Part shown: positions 19,635 to 29,018 of the stretch, piece by piece
How the letters are laid out: the number at the start of each line of letters is the position of its first letter
Numbering within the stretch: position 1 is the first letter of the stretch
NCBI RefSeq assembly: GCF_014650575.1
Contig: NZ_BMVF01000006.1
Coordinates: 406,284 to 470,283, forward strand
Direction of reading: 5' to 3'
DNA length: 64,000 nucleotides
Source of the DNA: Streptomyces naganishii JCM 4654
Lineage (GTDB): Bacteria; Actinomycetota; Actinomycetes; Streptomycetales; Streptomycetaceae
The notes under the pieces: model-generated
Told to the model about the DNA's origin: nothing
The model's input: only the letters and a program-made list of their open reading frames with translations
Database searches by the model: none
Made by a program: the position numbers and the translations under genes

Positions 19635-20381
19635 TCACGCCCCCAGCGCCGTGAACACCGGCCGCCGGGCCGCCTCGTAGCGTCGCAGGAGCAGCTCCAC
19701 CACCTCCGGGGACGGGCCCAGGACGGCGGACAGGACGTCCGCGTCCGCCTCGGCGGCGCCGCGGGCTATGCGGTCGGGGAGGCGGCCCGGCGCCAGTACG
19801 TACGGGGCGACCGCCACCTTCTCGCAGCCCAGCCGGCGCAGTTCGCGGACCGCGTCCTCGGTGCGGGGGAGGGATGCGGAGGCGAACGCAGGCCGCACGG
19901 CGCACCAACCGGTGTGCCGCCACTCCCGCGCGATTTCTGCGATCACTGCGATCGCCTCCGGGTCGGAGGACCCCGCCGAGGCCAGTACGACCCCGGTCGA
20001 GGACTTGTCGGCGGGGGACAGCCCCGCCTCGTACAACCGGCGTTCCAGGGCCGCCGTCAGCAGCGGCGAGGGGCCCAGCACGTCGGCCTGACGGATCCGC
20101 AGCCGCGACGGCGCCTCGCGCAGTACGGCAGGGATGTCCGACTTGGCGTGGAAGGCGCGGGTCAGCAGCAGCGGCAGCGCCACCACGTCGCGCACGCCCT
20201 CGGCGGCCAGGGACTCCAGCACGCCCGGCACGGAGGGCACGTTGAAGTCCAGGAAGCCGGTCTCCACCCGCAGCCCGGGCCGCACGGCCCGCACCCCGCG
20301 CACCAGGGCGTGCACGGTCGCGGCATGGCGGGGATCACGGCTGCCGTGGGCGACGACCAGGAGAACGGGCTGCTGGGACAT
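19635..20381 (-). CDS. Sirohydrochlorin chelatase (CbiX/SirB-like)
   Basis: 248 residues with two CbiX half-domains. The N-terminal metal-binding His is in LLVVAHGSRDPRHAATVHAL; VVALPLLLTRAFHAKSDIP follows, and the second half repeats the fold (VAVAPYVLAPGRLPDRIARG). It inserts iron (or cobalt) into sirohydrochlorin. As last gene of the sulfate-assimilation operon its likely job is supplying siroheme to the sulfite reductase at 27186-28880. It follows the permease stop by only 6 nt. Confidence 0.88.
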   Translation of the reverse strand: MSQQPVLLVVAHGSRDPRHAATVHALVRGVRAVRPGLRVETGFLDFNVPSVPGVLESLAAEGVRDVVALPLLLTRAFHAKSDIPAVLREAPSRLRIRQADVLGPSPLLTAALERRLYEAGLSPADKSSTGVVLASAGSSDPEAIAVIAEIAREWRHTGWCAVRPAFASASLPRTEDAVRELRRLGCEKVAVAPYVLAPGRLPDRIARGAAEADADVLSAVLGPSPEVVELLLRRYEAARRPVFTALGA

Positions 20382-20387
20382 GTCGGT

Positions 20388-21302
20388 TCAGCTCTTCACG
20401 AGGAGGCCGCGGCTGCGCAGCACCCACCGCTCCAGCGGACTGAAGATCAGCAGGTCGATGGCGATGCCGACGAACAGGATCAGGACGATGGCCTCGAACA
20501 CCATCGACATGGAACTGGCGTTGCGGCCGTTCTCCAGCAGCGCGCCCAGACCGATGCCCAGGTCGGGCGAGGAGGCGATGATCTCCGCCGCCATCAGCGA
20601 GCGCCAGGAGAACGCCCAGCCCTGCTTCAGGCCCGCCAGGTAGCCGGGCAGCGCGGCCGGCAGCACGATGTGCCAGGCGCCCCGCACCCCCGTGGCGCCC
20701 ATCGTGCGGCCCGCCCGCAGGAACAGCGGCGGCACCTGGTCGATGCCGGAGACCAGCCCGTTGGCGATGGAGGGCACCGCGCCGAGCAGGATCACCGCGT
20801 ACATCATCGAGTTGTCCAGGCCCAGCCAGATCACCGCGGGCGGCACCCACGCCACCGACGGCAGCGACTGCAGCCCCGACAGCACCGGCCCGATCGCCGC
20901 CCGCACGAACTTCACCCGGGCCACCAGCAGCCCCAGCGGGGTGCCGATGGCCAGGGCGAACAGGAAGCCCAGCAGGCCGCGCGAGACGGACGTCCAGATG
21001 TAGCCCAGCAGGTTGCCCTGGAGCCAGGCGTCCTTGAACTCCGCGCCCACGTCGGCAGGCGAGGGCAGCTTGGACGGGTCGTCGACGATCTTGAAGGAGA
21101 TCAGCCCCTGCCAGAGCACCAGCACCACGGCTACCGCCACCAGCGGCGGCAGCACCTTGCCGACCAGTGTCTGCCGGACGGTCGTGCCGCCGGGGGGCGG
21201 CAGTTCCAGGGCGTCGAGCCCGGCCTCCACGCCGTCAAGGCCGGCGCCCGGCGCTGTGTCCCGCGGCGTCTTCGCCGCCGGATTCGTCTCAGTGCTGGCC
21301 AT
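20388..21302 (-). CDS. ABC transporter permease, sulfonate/taurine type
   Basis: About 304 residues, BPD_transp_1 family with six predicted TM helices and an EAA-like loop (LRAGRTMGATGVRGAWHIVL) that docks the ATPase. The ATG at 21302 (MASTETNPAAK) overlaps the end of the ATPase gene by 14 nt, which points to translational coupling. With the next two genes it forms a complete importer for an organosulfur compound, probably an alkanesulfonate given the sulfur operon around it. Confidence 0.88.
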   Translation of the reverse strand: MASTETNPAAKTPRDTAPGAGLDGVEAGLDALELPPPGGTTVRQTLVGKVLPPLVAVAVVLVLWQGLISFKIVDDPSKLPSPADVGAEFKDAWLQGNLLGYIWTSVSRGLLGFLFALAIGTPLGLLVARVKFVRAAIGPVLSGLQSLPSVAWVPPAVIWLGLDNSMMYAVILLGAVPSIANGLVSGIDQVPPLFLRAGRTMGATGVRGAWHIVLPAALPGYLAGLKQGWAFSWRSLMAAEIIASSPDLGIGLGALLENGRNASSMSMVFEAIVLILFVGIAIDLLIFSPLERWVLRSRGLLVKS

Positions 21303-22074
21303 GGCGGCGGATCTCCCCACGCAGGACTTCGGTGATCTCCAGGGACAGCTCCGCGACCGGCGCGTCCTCGATGCGGCGCGGCTGCGGGATGTCCACCGTC
21401 CACTGCCGGGCCACCCGCCCGGGACGGGACGACAGCAGCACCACGCGCTGCGCGAGCCGCACCGCCTCGCGCACGTTGTGCGTCACGAACAGCACGGAGA
21501 CGCCCGTCTCCTGCCAGATCCGGGTCAGCTCGTCGTGCAGCACGTCCCGCGTGATGGCGTCCAGCGCCGCGAACGGCTCGTCCATCAGCAGCAGGTTGCT
21601 CTCCTGGGCCAGCGCGCGGGCCATCGCCACGCGCTGGCGCATACCGCCCGACAGCTCGTGGACGCGCTTGCCGTACGCGCCCTTCAGCCGGACCAGCTCC
21701 AGCAGTTCCTCGGCCCGGCCGCGCCGGTCCGGCTTCGCCACGCCCCGCAGTTTCAGGGCGAGTTCTATGTTCTTGCCCGCGGTCAGCCACGGGAACAGCG
21801 CGTGCTCCTGGAACATCAGTGCCGGGCGGCCGTCGGTCGTGATGGACCCGGCGGTGGGCCGGTCCAGGCCCGCCACCAGGTTCAGCAGCGTCGACTTGCC
21901 GCACCCCGAGGCGCCCAGGAGCGTGACGAACTCGCCCGGCGCGACATCGAGGCTGATGTCGTCCAGGACGAGCTGCTGCCCACCCGGTGCCGCGAAGGAC
22001 TTCGAGACGTGCTCGAGACGTGCCGCGTGCTCGACGGCCTCGGCGCCGGCGGCCTTGGCGAGGGTCGTGGCCAT
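21289..22074 (-). CDS. ABC transporter ATP-binding protein, sulfonate type
   Basis: 261 residues, SsuB/TauB-like. Walker A is LLGASGCGKSTLLNL, the signature HELSGGMRQRVAMARAL, Walker B LLLMDEPFAALD, and the switch His lies in VLFVTHNVREAV. The ATG at 22074 sits 8 nt after AGGAGG; the GTG at 22083 overlaps that ribosome-binding site and is not used. It energises the adjacent permease. Confidence 0.92.
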   Translation of the reverse strand: MATTLAKAAGAEAVEHAARLEHVSKSFAAPGGQQLVLDDISLDVAPGEFVTLLGASGCGKSTLLNLVAGLDRPTAGSITTDGRPALMFQEHALFPWLTAGKNIELALKLRGVAKPDRRGRAEELLELVRLKGAYGKRVHELSGGMRQRVAMARALAQESNLLLMDEPFAALDAITRDVLHDELTRIWQETGVSVLFVTHNVREAVRLAQRVVLLSSRPGRVARQWTVDIPQPRRIEDAPVAELSLEITEVLRGEIRRHGQH

Positions 22075-22110
22075 GGTCGTCACCTCCTGGGAACTGTTCG
22101 GCTACGGGCT

Positions 22111-23223
22111 CTACTTGACGCCGAGTCCGGCGTCGGAGACGGCCGGCTCGCCCTCGGCCTTCAGGACCTTGTTCAGCAGGGTCAGGTCGTAGATGCCGTC
22201 CAGCTTCGGGTCCTTGAGCAGGCCGGCCTTCACGGCGTGCCGCGCCTCGGTGTCCAGCGTGGCGGCCAGCGGGTCGTCGGTGATCCGGATGGACTTCCAC
22301 GCCGGGTCGAGGACGTTGGCCGGCAGCGCCTTGCCCGAGTCGGCCGCCAGCTGCTGGTTGGCCGCCTCCTCCGCCGCGTCCGGGTTGGCGTTGATCCACT
22401 TGTTGGTCTCGACCGAGGCCCTCAGCACCGCCTCGACGGCCGCCGGGTGCTCCTTGAGGAACTTCTGCGACACGATGATGTTCGTGATCACGAACTTCTT
22501 GCCCTGCCACAGCGACGACTCGTCCAGCAGCACCTTGGCGCCCTCGGCGACCAGCTTGGACGCGGTCGGCTCCGGCACCCACGCGCCGTCGATGGAACCG
22601 GACTTGTAGGCGTCCGGGGTGACCTTGTTGTCGGTGCGGACCACCGACACGTCGCCCTTGCCGCTCTGCGCGTCGACCTTCCAGCCGCGCTCCGCGATCC
22701 AGTTGAGGAACGCCACGTCCTGGGTGTTGCCGAGCTGCGGGGTGGCGATCTTCTTGCCCTTGACGTCCGCAAGGGACTTGATCTTTTGCGGGTTGACCAC
22801 CAGCTTGACCCCGCCGGAGGCCGAACCGCCGATGATCCGCAGGCTCTTGCCGCCGGACTTGGTGTAGCCGTTGACGGCCGGGGAGGGGCCGAGCCAGCCG
22901 ATGTCGATGGAACCGGAGTTGAGGGCCTCGATCTCGGACGGGCCGGCGTTGAAGACCTGGTACTTGGCCAGGGTGGCCCCCAGCGACTTCTGGAAGAAGC
23001 CCTTCCGCACGCCCACCAGCGCGGTCGCGTGGGTCAGATTGCCGAAGTAGCCGATCTTGACGGAGTCCAGTCCGTCGGTCTTCTTGGCCCCGGCGGCGAC
23101 CTTCTGGCCGGGGCCGTCGTCCTTGGCCTGGGAGCCGTAGCCGCAGGCGGCGAGGGCGAGCAGGGGGAGCGCGGCGGCCACGGCGAGGCCGCGGCGGAGC
23201 AGGGGCGATCGTTTGGCAGGCAC
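22111..23223 (-). CDS. ABC sulfonate-type substrate-binding lipoprotein
   Basis: 370 residues. A lipoprotein signal peptide (basic RSPLLRRG, hydrophobic core) ends in the lipobox LALAAC-G near residue 28. The mature part is an SsuA/NMT1-like periplasmic-binding fold (KIGYFGNLTHATALVGVRKG, EIEALNSGSIDIGWLGPSP). It should capture an aliphatic sulfonate, taurine or sulfate ester outside the membrane. GTG at 23223 is preceded by GAGAGG. cysN ends 232 nt upstream on the same strand with no strong hairpin, so readthrough is likely. Confidence 0.88.
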   Translation of the reverse strand: MPAKRSPLLRRGLAVAAALPLLALAACGYGSQAKDDGPGQKVAAGAKKTDGLDSVKIGYFGNLTHATALVGVRKGFFQKSLGATLAKYQVFNAGPSEIEALNSGSIDIGWLGPSPAVNGYTKSGGKSLRIIGGSASGGVKLVVNPQKIKSLADVKGKKIATPQLGNTQDVAFLNWIAERGWKVDAQSGKGDVSVVRTDNKVTPDAYKSGSIDGAWVPEPTASKLVAEGAKVLLDESSLWQGKKFVITNIIVSQKFLKEHPAAVEAVLRASVETNKWINANPDAAEEAANQQLAADSGKALPANVLDPAWKSIRITDDPLAATLDTEARHAVKAGLLKDPKLDGIYDLTLLNKVLKAEGEPAVSDAGLGVK

Positions 23224-23455
23224 GGGAGGTGTTCCTCTCGGAGGCCCGGCGGTCACGGTCTCTCAGGTCGTGGCCGGGAGGTCGGCAGGTCTTCGTCGCA
23301 GCCGGGACGGCGGGCGGGGGGTGAGGGCGCGCAGGCAGTGCGCGTACGTCAGCGCGCACATCGGGCCACCCCGCCCTGTCCGCTGCCGAGGGCGCCGCTG
23401 CCGACGCGGCCGCCCTCCTTGGCGAACGTCGAGTAGATGTCGGTGGGGTTCACGT

Positions 23456-24790
23456 TCAGAAGTCCCACCCGTCGTCCTCGGCGGCGTCCTTGACCGGCTC
23501 GGGGGCGGCGAAGGACTCGCCGACCATGCCCGCGGTCAGGGTGGTGCCGTCGCTGGGGTCGATCAGGATGAAGGAGCCGGTGCGGCGCGAGTCGGCGTAG
23601 GAGTCGACCGGCAGCGGCTCGGCGGCGCGGATCTTCACCCGCCCGATGTCGTTGGCGGCGAGCCGGCCCGGGTGCGGGTGCAGGGACAGGTCGTCGAGGG
23701 TGAGCCGGGAGGGGATGTCCTTGACGATCGCCTTGACGGTCCGGGTGCCGTGCTTGAGCAGCACCCGGTGGCCCACGGTCAGCGCCTGGTCGGCGACGTG
23801 GCAGACGGTCGCCTCCACGTCCTGGGTGGTGGCGGGGGCGTCCTTGGCGGGCACGATCAGGTCGCCGCGCGAGACGTCGATGTCGTCCTCGAGCAGGAGC
23901 GTCACCGACTGCGCCGTCCAGGCCACGTCGACCGGCTCGCCGAGCAGGTCGATGCCGGAGATCCGCGTGGTGCGGCCCGAGGGCAGCACCACGACCTCCT
24001 CGCCGACGCGGAAGGTGCCGGCCGCGATCTGGCCCGCGTAGCCCCGGTAGTCGGGGTGCTCGGCGGTCCTCGGCCGGATCACGTACTGCACGGGCAGCCG
24101 CGCGTGGCAGTGCGCCAGGTCGTGGCTGACGGGCACGGTCTCCAGGTGCTCCAGGACGGTCGGGCCGCCGTACCAGTCCATGTTGGCGCTCGGCTCCACC
24201 ACGTTGTCCCCGGCGAGCGCGGAGATCGGGATGGCGGTGACCTCGGGGACGCCCAGTTCGGTGGCGTACGCCGTGAACTCCTCGGCGGTCGCGGCGAACA
24301 CGGGCTCCTCGTAGCCGACGAGGTCCATCTTGTTCACGGCGAGGACCACGTGCGGCACGCGCAGCAGGGCGGCGATCGCCGCGTGCCGGCGGGTCTGCTC
24401 GACGACGCCGTTGCGGGCGTCGACGAGGATCACGGTGAGCTCGGCGGTGGAGGCGCCGGTGACCATGTTGCGCGTGTACTGCACATGGCCGGGGGTGTCG
24501 GCGAGGATGAAGCGGCGGCGCGGGGTGGCGAAGTAGCGGTAGGCCACGTCGATGGTGATGCCCTGCTCGCGCTCGGCGCGCAGGCCGTCGGTGAGCAGCG
24601 CGAGGTCCGGGGCCTCCTGGCCGCGGCTCGCCGAGGCGCGCTCGACCGCCTCCAGCTGGTCGGTGAGGACCGACTTGGAGTCGTGCAGGAGCCGGCCCAC
24701 CAGGGTGGACTTGCCGTCGTCGACGGAGCCGGCGGTGGCGAACCGCAGCAGCGTGGTGGCCGCAAGCTGCTCGGTGGTGATCGTGCTCAT
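23456..24790 (-). CDS. cysN: Sulfate adenylyltransferase subunit 1 (GTPase)
   Basis: 444 residues, the GTPase that drives CysD-catalysed activation of sulfate to APS. G1 SVDDGKSTLVGRLL, G3 DTPGHVQYTRNM and G4 NKMDLVGY are intact, followed by EF-Tu-like beta-barrels. ATG at 24790, two nt after the cysD stop. CysC is a separate gene here, not fused to CysN. Confidence 0.96.
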   Translation of the reverse strand: MSTITTEQLAATTLLRFATAGSVDDGKSTLVGRLLHDSKSVLTDQLEAVERASASRGQEAPDLALLTDGLRAEREQGITIDVAYRYFATPRRRFILADTPGHVQYTRNMVTGASTAELTVILVDARNGVVEQTRRHAAIAALLRVPHVVLAVNKMDLVGYEEPVFAATAEEFTAYATELGVPEVTAIPISALAGDNVVEPSANMDWYGGPTVLEHLETVPVSHDLAHCHARLPVQYVIRPRTAEHPDYRGYAGQIAAGTFRVGEEVVVLPSGRTTRISGIDLLGEPVDVAWTAQSVTLLLEDDIDVSRGDLIVPAKDAPATTQDVEATVCHVADQALTVGHRVLLKHGTRTVKAIVKDIPSRLTLDDLSLHPHPGRLAANDIGRVKIRAAEPLPVDSYADSRRTGSFILIDPSDGTTLTAGMVGESFAAPEPVKDAAEDDGWDF

Positions 24791-24792
24791 CT

Positions 24793-25737
24793 CTAGAAGT
24801 ACCCCTCGCGCTTGCGGTCCTCCATCGCGGCCTCGGACATCTTGTCGTCGGCGCGGGTGGCGCCGCGCTCGGTGAGGCGGGAGGCGGCGATCTCGGCGAT
24901 CACCTTCTCGATGGTGTCGGCGTCGGAGTCGACGGCCCCGGTGCAGGACATGTCGCCGACCGTGCGGTAGCGCACCAGGCGCTTCTCGACGCTCTCGCCG
25001 TCCTTGGGGCCGCCCCACTCGCCGGGAGTCAGCCACATGCCGTTGCGGGCGAACACCTCGCGCTCGTGGGCGTAGTAGATCGCCGGCAGTTCGATGCCCT
25101 CGCGGGCGATGTACTGCCACACGTCCAGCTCGGTCCAGTTGGACAGCGGGAAGACGCGCACGTGCTCGCCGGGCGCGTGGCGCCCGTTGTAGAGGTTCCA
25201 CAGTTCGGGCCGCTGGCGGCGCGGGTCCCACTGGGAGAACTCGTCGCGCAGGGAGAACACCCGCTCCTTGGCCCGCGCCTTCTCCTCGTCGCGCCGCCCG
25301 CCGCCGAAGACGGCGTCGAACTTCTCGGCCTGGATCTTCTCGGTCAGCGGCAGCGTCTGCAGCGGGTTGCGGGTGCCGTCCGGGCGCTCCTTGAGGACTC
25401 CGCGGTCGATGTAGTCCTGCACCAGGGCCACGTGCAGGCGTAGCCCGTGCTGCCGCACGGTCCGGTCGCGGTACTGGAGCACCTCCGGGAAGTTGTGCCC
25501 GGTGTCCACGTGCAGCAGCGCGAACGGCACCGCCGCCGGGGCGAACGCCTTCAGCGCCAGGTGCAGCATGAGGATGGAGTCCTTGCCGCCGGAGAAGAGG
25601 ATCACCGGGTTCTCGAACTCGCCCGCCACCTCGCGGAAGATGTGCACCGCCTCGGACTCCAGCGCGTCCAGGTGGGAGAGGGCGTACGGGCTCGAGGTGC
25701 CCTCGCCGTCCTGAGTGACCTTGGCGACGGTCGTCAT
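24793..25737 (-). CDS. cysD: Sulfate adenylyltransferase subunit 2
   Basis: 314 residues. The PP-loop SGGKDSILMLHLAL near residue 45 binds ATP; HVDTGHNFPEV and FGGGRRDEEKARAKER are typical of the family, and the C-terminal RKREGYF is the usual CysD ending. It makes APS from ATP and sulfate together with CysN. Its ATG overlaps the cysC stop (ATGA), pointing to coupled translation. Confidence 0.97.
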   Translation of the reverse strand: MTTVAKVTQDGEGTSSPYALSHLDALESEAVHIFREVAGEFENPVILFSGGKDSILMLHLALKAFAPAAVPFALLHVDTGHNFPEVLQYRDRTVRQHGLRLHVALVQDYIDRGVLKERPDGTRNPLQTLPLTEKIQAEKFDAVFGGGRRDEEKARAKERVFSLRDEFSQWDPRRQRPELWNLYNGRHAPGEHVRVFPLSNWTELDVWQYIAREGIELPAIYYAHEREVFARNGMWLTPGEWGGPKDGESVEKRLVRYRTVGDMSCTGAVDSDADTIEKVIAEIAASRLTERGATRADDKMSEAAMEDRKREGYF

Positions 25738-26294
25738 GCCAGTCCCCTTTCGCCGAGCAGGGCGTACACCGACGCCGCGGACTCCTGCACGCTCTGGTGC
25801 TGCGACTCGATCCGCAGATCCGGCGCCTCGGGCTCCTCGTACGGGTCGTCGACGCCCGTCAGCCCGGTCAGCTCGCCGGCGGCCTGCTTGGCGTACAGGC
25901 CCTTCACATCCCGTACGGAGCACACCTCGACCGGGGTCGCCACGTGCACCTCCACGTACGCCGTGCCGTTCTCCTGGTGCCGCTTGCGTACCGCGTCCCG
26001 GCTGTCGGCGTACGGCGCGATCACCGGGACCAGCGCCAGCACGCCGTTGCGGGCGAGCAGTTCGGCGACGAAGCCGATGCGCTGCACGTTGGTGTGCCGG
26101 TCCTCGCGGGAGAAGCCGAGGCCCGCGGAGACGAACTCGCGGATCTCGTCGCCGTCGAGCACCTCGACGCGGTGGCCCTCCGCGCGCAGCCGGCCCGCGA
26201 GTTCGTGCGCGATGGTGGTCTTGCCGGCGCTCGGCAGACCCGTGAGCCAGACGGTGGCTCCGGTTCTCACGTGTGTCTCCTGAATCTGTGTCAT
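25734..26294 (-). CDS. cysC: Adenylylsulfate kinase
   Basis: 186 residues. P-loop GLPSAGKTTIAHEL, then EVLDGDEIREF and FSREDRHTNVQRIGFVAELL match APS kinase. It phosphorylates APS to PAPS. Start ATG 26294 (MTQIQETHVRTG), two nt after the cysH stop. Since the neighbouring CysH looks like an iron-sulfur APS reductase, PAPS may also be needed for sulfotransferases or storage. Confidence 0.95.
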   Translation of the reverse strand: MTQIQETHVRTGATVWLTGLPSAGKTTIAHELAGRLRAEGHRVEVLDGDEIREFVSAGLGFSREDRHTNVQRIGFVAELLARNGVLALVPVIAPYADSRDAVRKRHQENGTAYVEVHVATPVEVCSVRDVKGLYAKQAAGELTGLTGVDDPYEEPEAPDLRIESQHQSVQESAASVYALLGERGLA

Positions 26295-26296
26295 CG

Positions 26297-27007
26297 TCAG
26301 CCGTGCAGCCCGCACTCGGTCTTGGCGCTGCCCGCCCAGCGGCCGGCCCGCGCGTCCTCGCCCTCCAGCAGCCGCCGGGTGCAGGGCTCGCAGCCGACCG
26401 AGCCGTAGCCGTCCATCAGCAGCGGGTTGGTCAGTACGCCGTGCTCGGAGACGTAGGCGTCCACGTCGTCCTGGGTCCAGCGGGCGATCGGGGAGATCTT
26501 CACCTTGCGCCGCCTGTCGTCCCAGCCGACCACCGGGGTGTTCGCCCGGGTGGGGGACTCGTCGCGGCGCAGCCCGGTCGCCCAGGCCTGGTAGCCCTTC
26601 AGGCCCTCCTCCAGCGGCTGGACCTTGCGCAGCCTGCAGCACAGGTCGGGGTCGCGGTCGTGCAGCCTCGGGCCGTACTCGGCGTCCTGCTCGGCGACCG
26701 TCTGCCGCGGGGTGAGCGTGATGACGTTGACGTCCATCACCACCTCCACCGCGTCGCGGGTGCCGATGGTCTCCGGGAAGTGGTAGCCGGTGTCGAGGAA
26801 CACCACGTCCACGCCCGGCATGGCGCGGGAGGCGAGGTGGGCGACCACCGCGTCCTCCATCGAGGAGGTGACGCAGAACCGCGCGCCGAAGGTGCTCGCC
26901 GCCCACTGGAGGATCTCCAGCGCGGAGGCGTCCTCCAGGTCGCGGCCGGCCTGCTCGGCCAGCGCCTTCAACTCCTCGTCGGTGCGCTCTTGCTGAGCCG
27001 TCGTCAT
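26297..27007 (-). CDS. cysH: APS/PAPS reductase, iron-sulfur type
   Basis: 236 residues. Reduces APS (or PAPS) to sulfite. Besides the PP-loop-like N-terminus it carries Cys123-Cys124 (LCCRLRKVQPLE) and Cys206-Cys209 (GCEPC), the four ligands of the [4Fe-4S] cluster of assimilatory APS reductases. The catalytic Cys232 lies in the C-terminal TECGLHG. Cluster-free PAPS reductases lack the first four. ATG 27007 overlaps the stop of the small zinc-ribbon gene by 4 nt. Confidence 0.95.
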   Translation of the reverse strand: MTTAQQERTDEELKALAEQAGRDLEDASALEILQWAASTFGARFCVTSSMEDAVVAHLASRAMPGVDVVFLDTGYHFPETIGTRDAVEVVMDVNVITLTPRQTVAEQDAEYGPRLHDRDPDLCCRLRKVQPLEEGLKGYQAWATGLRRDESPTRANTPVVGWDDRRRKVKISPIARWTQDDVDAYVSEHGVLTNPLLMDGYGSVGCEPCTRRLLEGEDARAGRWAGSAKTECGLHG

Positions 27008-27189
27008 GTCTGATCGTCCCCTCCGTCGCCGGTGGCCCGCTGGAACCCCCGGGCCAGCAGCCCGAGGAACCTCAGCTGGAAGGCCCGGTTGCACGCCCCG
27101 CATTCCCACGCCCCGTGCCCTTGCTCACCGGGACGCAGGTCCTCCTCGCCGCAGTACGGGCAGTAGAAGGGCGCGGCACGCTCGCTCAC
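27004..27189 (-). CDS. Small zinc-ribbon protein of the sulfate operon
   Basis: 61 residues, GTG start at 27189. Two CX2C pairs (FYCPYCGEE and WECGACNRAF) form a zinc- or iron-binding ribbon; the tail is LRFLGLLARGFQRATG. It is wedged between sulfite reductase and cysH, overlapping both by 4 nt, so it is translated with them. From memory, Streptomyces coelicolor has a small gene at the same place. Function unknown; electron transfer or assembly help for the reductases is a guess. Confidence 0.85.
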   Translation of the reverse strand: MSERAAPFYCPYCGEEDLRPGEQGHGAWECGACNRAFQLRFLGLLARGFQRATGDGGDDQT

Positions 27190-28880
27190 GACAGCGCCTC
27201 CTCGGAGGCCCGCGCCGCCCAGGCGGCGAAGTGCTCGCCGTCCTGGCGCTCGGCCTGGAAACGCTTGAGCACCCGCTCGATGTAGTCGGGCAGCTCCGCC
27301 GAAGTCACCTTCAGACCGCGGACCTTGCGGCCGAAGGACGGCTCCAGGCCCAGGGCGCCGCCGAGGTGGACCTGGTAGCCGCCGACCTGGTTGCCCTGGT
27401 CGTCGGTGACCAGCTGGCCCTTGAGGCCGATGTCCGCGGTCTGGATGCGGGCGCAGGCGTTGGGGCAGCCGTTGATGTTGATGGTGAGCGGCTCGTCGAA
27501 CGTAGGCAGCCGGCGCTCGAGTTCGTCGATCAGCTCGCTGCCGCGCTCCTTGGTCTCCACGATGGCGAGCTTGCAGAACTCGATGCCCGTGCAGGCCATC
27601 GTGCCGCGCCGGAACGGGGACGGCTTGACCCTGAGGTCCAGCGCCTCCAGGGCGTCGACCAGGGAGTCGACCCGGTCCCCGGGCACGTCGAGGATGATCA
27701 TCTTCTGCTCGACGGTGGTGGACACCCGGCCCGAGCCGTGCTCCTCGGCCAGTTCGGCGACCTTGGTCAGCAGCGAGCCGTCCATCCGGCCCACGCGCGG
27801 GGCGAAGCCGACGTAGAAGCGGCCGTCCTTCTGGCGGTGCACGCCGATGTGGTCGCGCCACACCCGCGCGGGCATCTCGGGGGCGGGGCCGTCGGTCAGC
27901 TTGCGGCCCAGGTACTCGTCCTCGACGACCTGGCGGAACTTCTCGGCGCCCCAGTCGGCGACGAGGAACTTCAGCCGGGCCCGGTTGCGCAGCCGCCGGT
28001 AGCCGTAGTCGCGGAAGACCGAGGTGACCGCCTCCCACACCTCCGGCACGTCCGCCTCGGGCACCCAGGCGCCCAGCCGCACGCCGAACCTCGGGTTGGT
28101 CGACAGCCCGCCGCCGACCCACAGGTCGAAGCCGGGGCCGTGCTCGGGGTGGACCACGCCGACGAAGGAGATGTCGTTGATCTCGTGGGCGACGTCGAGC
28201 AGCGGGGAGCCGGAGACGGCCGTCTTGTACTTGCGCGGCAGGTTGGAGAAGCGCGGGTCGCCGATGTAGCGGCGGGCGATCTCCTCCAGCGCGGCCGTGC
28301 CGTCGATGATCTCGTCCTCGGCCACCCCGGCGACCGGGGAGCCGAGCATGCCGCGCGGGCAGTCGCCGCACGCCTCGGTGGTGGACAGGCCGACCGACTC
28401 CAGACGTTCCCAGATGGCGGGCACGTCCTCGATGCGCACCCAGTGGAACTGGATGTTCTGCCGGTCGGTGATGTCCGCGCTGCCGCGGGCGTACGTCTGC
28501 GAGACCTCGCCGATCACGCGGAGCTGCTCGGTGGTGAGCCGGCCGCCCGTGACGCGCACGCGCATCATGAAGTACTCGTCCTCGAGCTCCTCGGGCTCCA
28601 GCAGACCGGTGCGGCCGCCGTCGATCCCGGGGCGGCGCTGGGTGTAGAGGCCCCACCAACGGAAGCGCCCGCGCAGGTCGTTGGGGTCGATGGAGTGGAA
28701 GCCGCGCTTGGAGTAGATCGTCTCAATGCGTGTCCGCACATTGAGACCGTCGTCGTCCTTCTTGAGCTGTTCGTTGCCGTTGAGCGGGGTCAGGTGCCCC
28801 GCGGCCCACTGTCCCTCGCCGCGGTGACGGCTCACCTTGCGGCGGGGCGCGACGGAGTGTGACGAAGAGGCGGCGGCCAT
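27186..28880 (-). CDS. sirA: Ferredoxin-type sulfite reductase
   Basis: 564 residues. Six-electron reduction of sulfite to sulfide at a coupled siroheme/[4Fe-4S] centre. The cluster ligands are seen as CTGIEFCKLAIVETKERG (CX5C) and NINGCPNACARIQ (CX3C). The duplicated nitrite/sulfite reductase half-domains are complete. Active-site context in a cys operon favours sulfite over nitrite. ATG 28880 lies 9 nt after AAGGAC; an upstream ATG at 28949 is less likely. First structural gene of the operon. Confidence 0.94.
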   Translation of the reverse strand: MAAASSSHSVAPRRKVSRHRGEGQWAAGHLTPLNGNEQLKKDDDGLNVRTRIETIYSKRGFHSIDPNDLRGRFRWWGLYTQRRPGIDGGRTGLLEPEELEDEYFMMRVRVTGGRLTTEQLRVIGEVSQTYARGSADITDRQNIQFHWVRIEDVPAIWERLESVGLSTTEACGDCPRGMLGSPVAGVAEDEIIDGTAALEEIARRYIGDPRFSNLPRKYKTAVSGSPLLDVAHEINDISFVGVVHPEHGPGFDLWVGGGLSTNPRFGVRLGAWVPEADVPEVWEAVTSVFRDYGYRRLRNRARLKFLVADWGAEKFRQVVEDEYLGRKLTDGPAPEMPARVWRDHIGVHRQKDGRFYVGFAPRVGRMDGSLLTKVAELAEEHGSGRVSTTVEQKMIILDVPGDRVDSLVDALEALDLRVKPSPFRRGTMACTGIEFCKLAIVETKERGSELIDELERRLPTFDEPLTININGCPNACARIQTADIGLKGQLVTDDQGNQVGGYQVHLGGALGLEPSFGRKVRGLKVTSAELPDYIERVLKRFQAERQDGEHFAAWAARASEEALS

Positions 28881-28921
28881 GGTCGATACGTCCTTCGGGA
28901 CAGCGGGGAATACGGCTTTGA

Positions 28922-28937
28922 CCTGCGTGGACGCAGG
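28922..28937 (-). promoter_or_regulatory. Hairpin in the cys operon leader
   Basis: CCTGCG-TGGA-CGCAGG can form a 6-7 bp stem with a tetraloop, 42 nt before the sulfite reductase ATG and about 80 nt after the leader-peptide stop. It could be part of an attenuation or translation-control structure that responds to ribosome stalling at the leader Cys codon. Inference only. Confidence 0.35.
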
Positions 28938-29018
28938 CGCATACGGCATCGGCCGGACATGCGCCTCATCGCGCTGCAGGCAAGGAAAGCAGGGGGGAAC
29001 GCGGCGGTGCTGGGCGGA

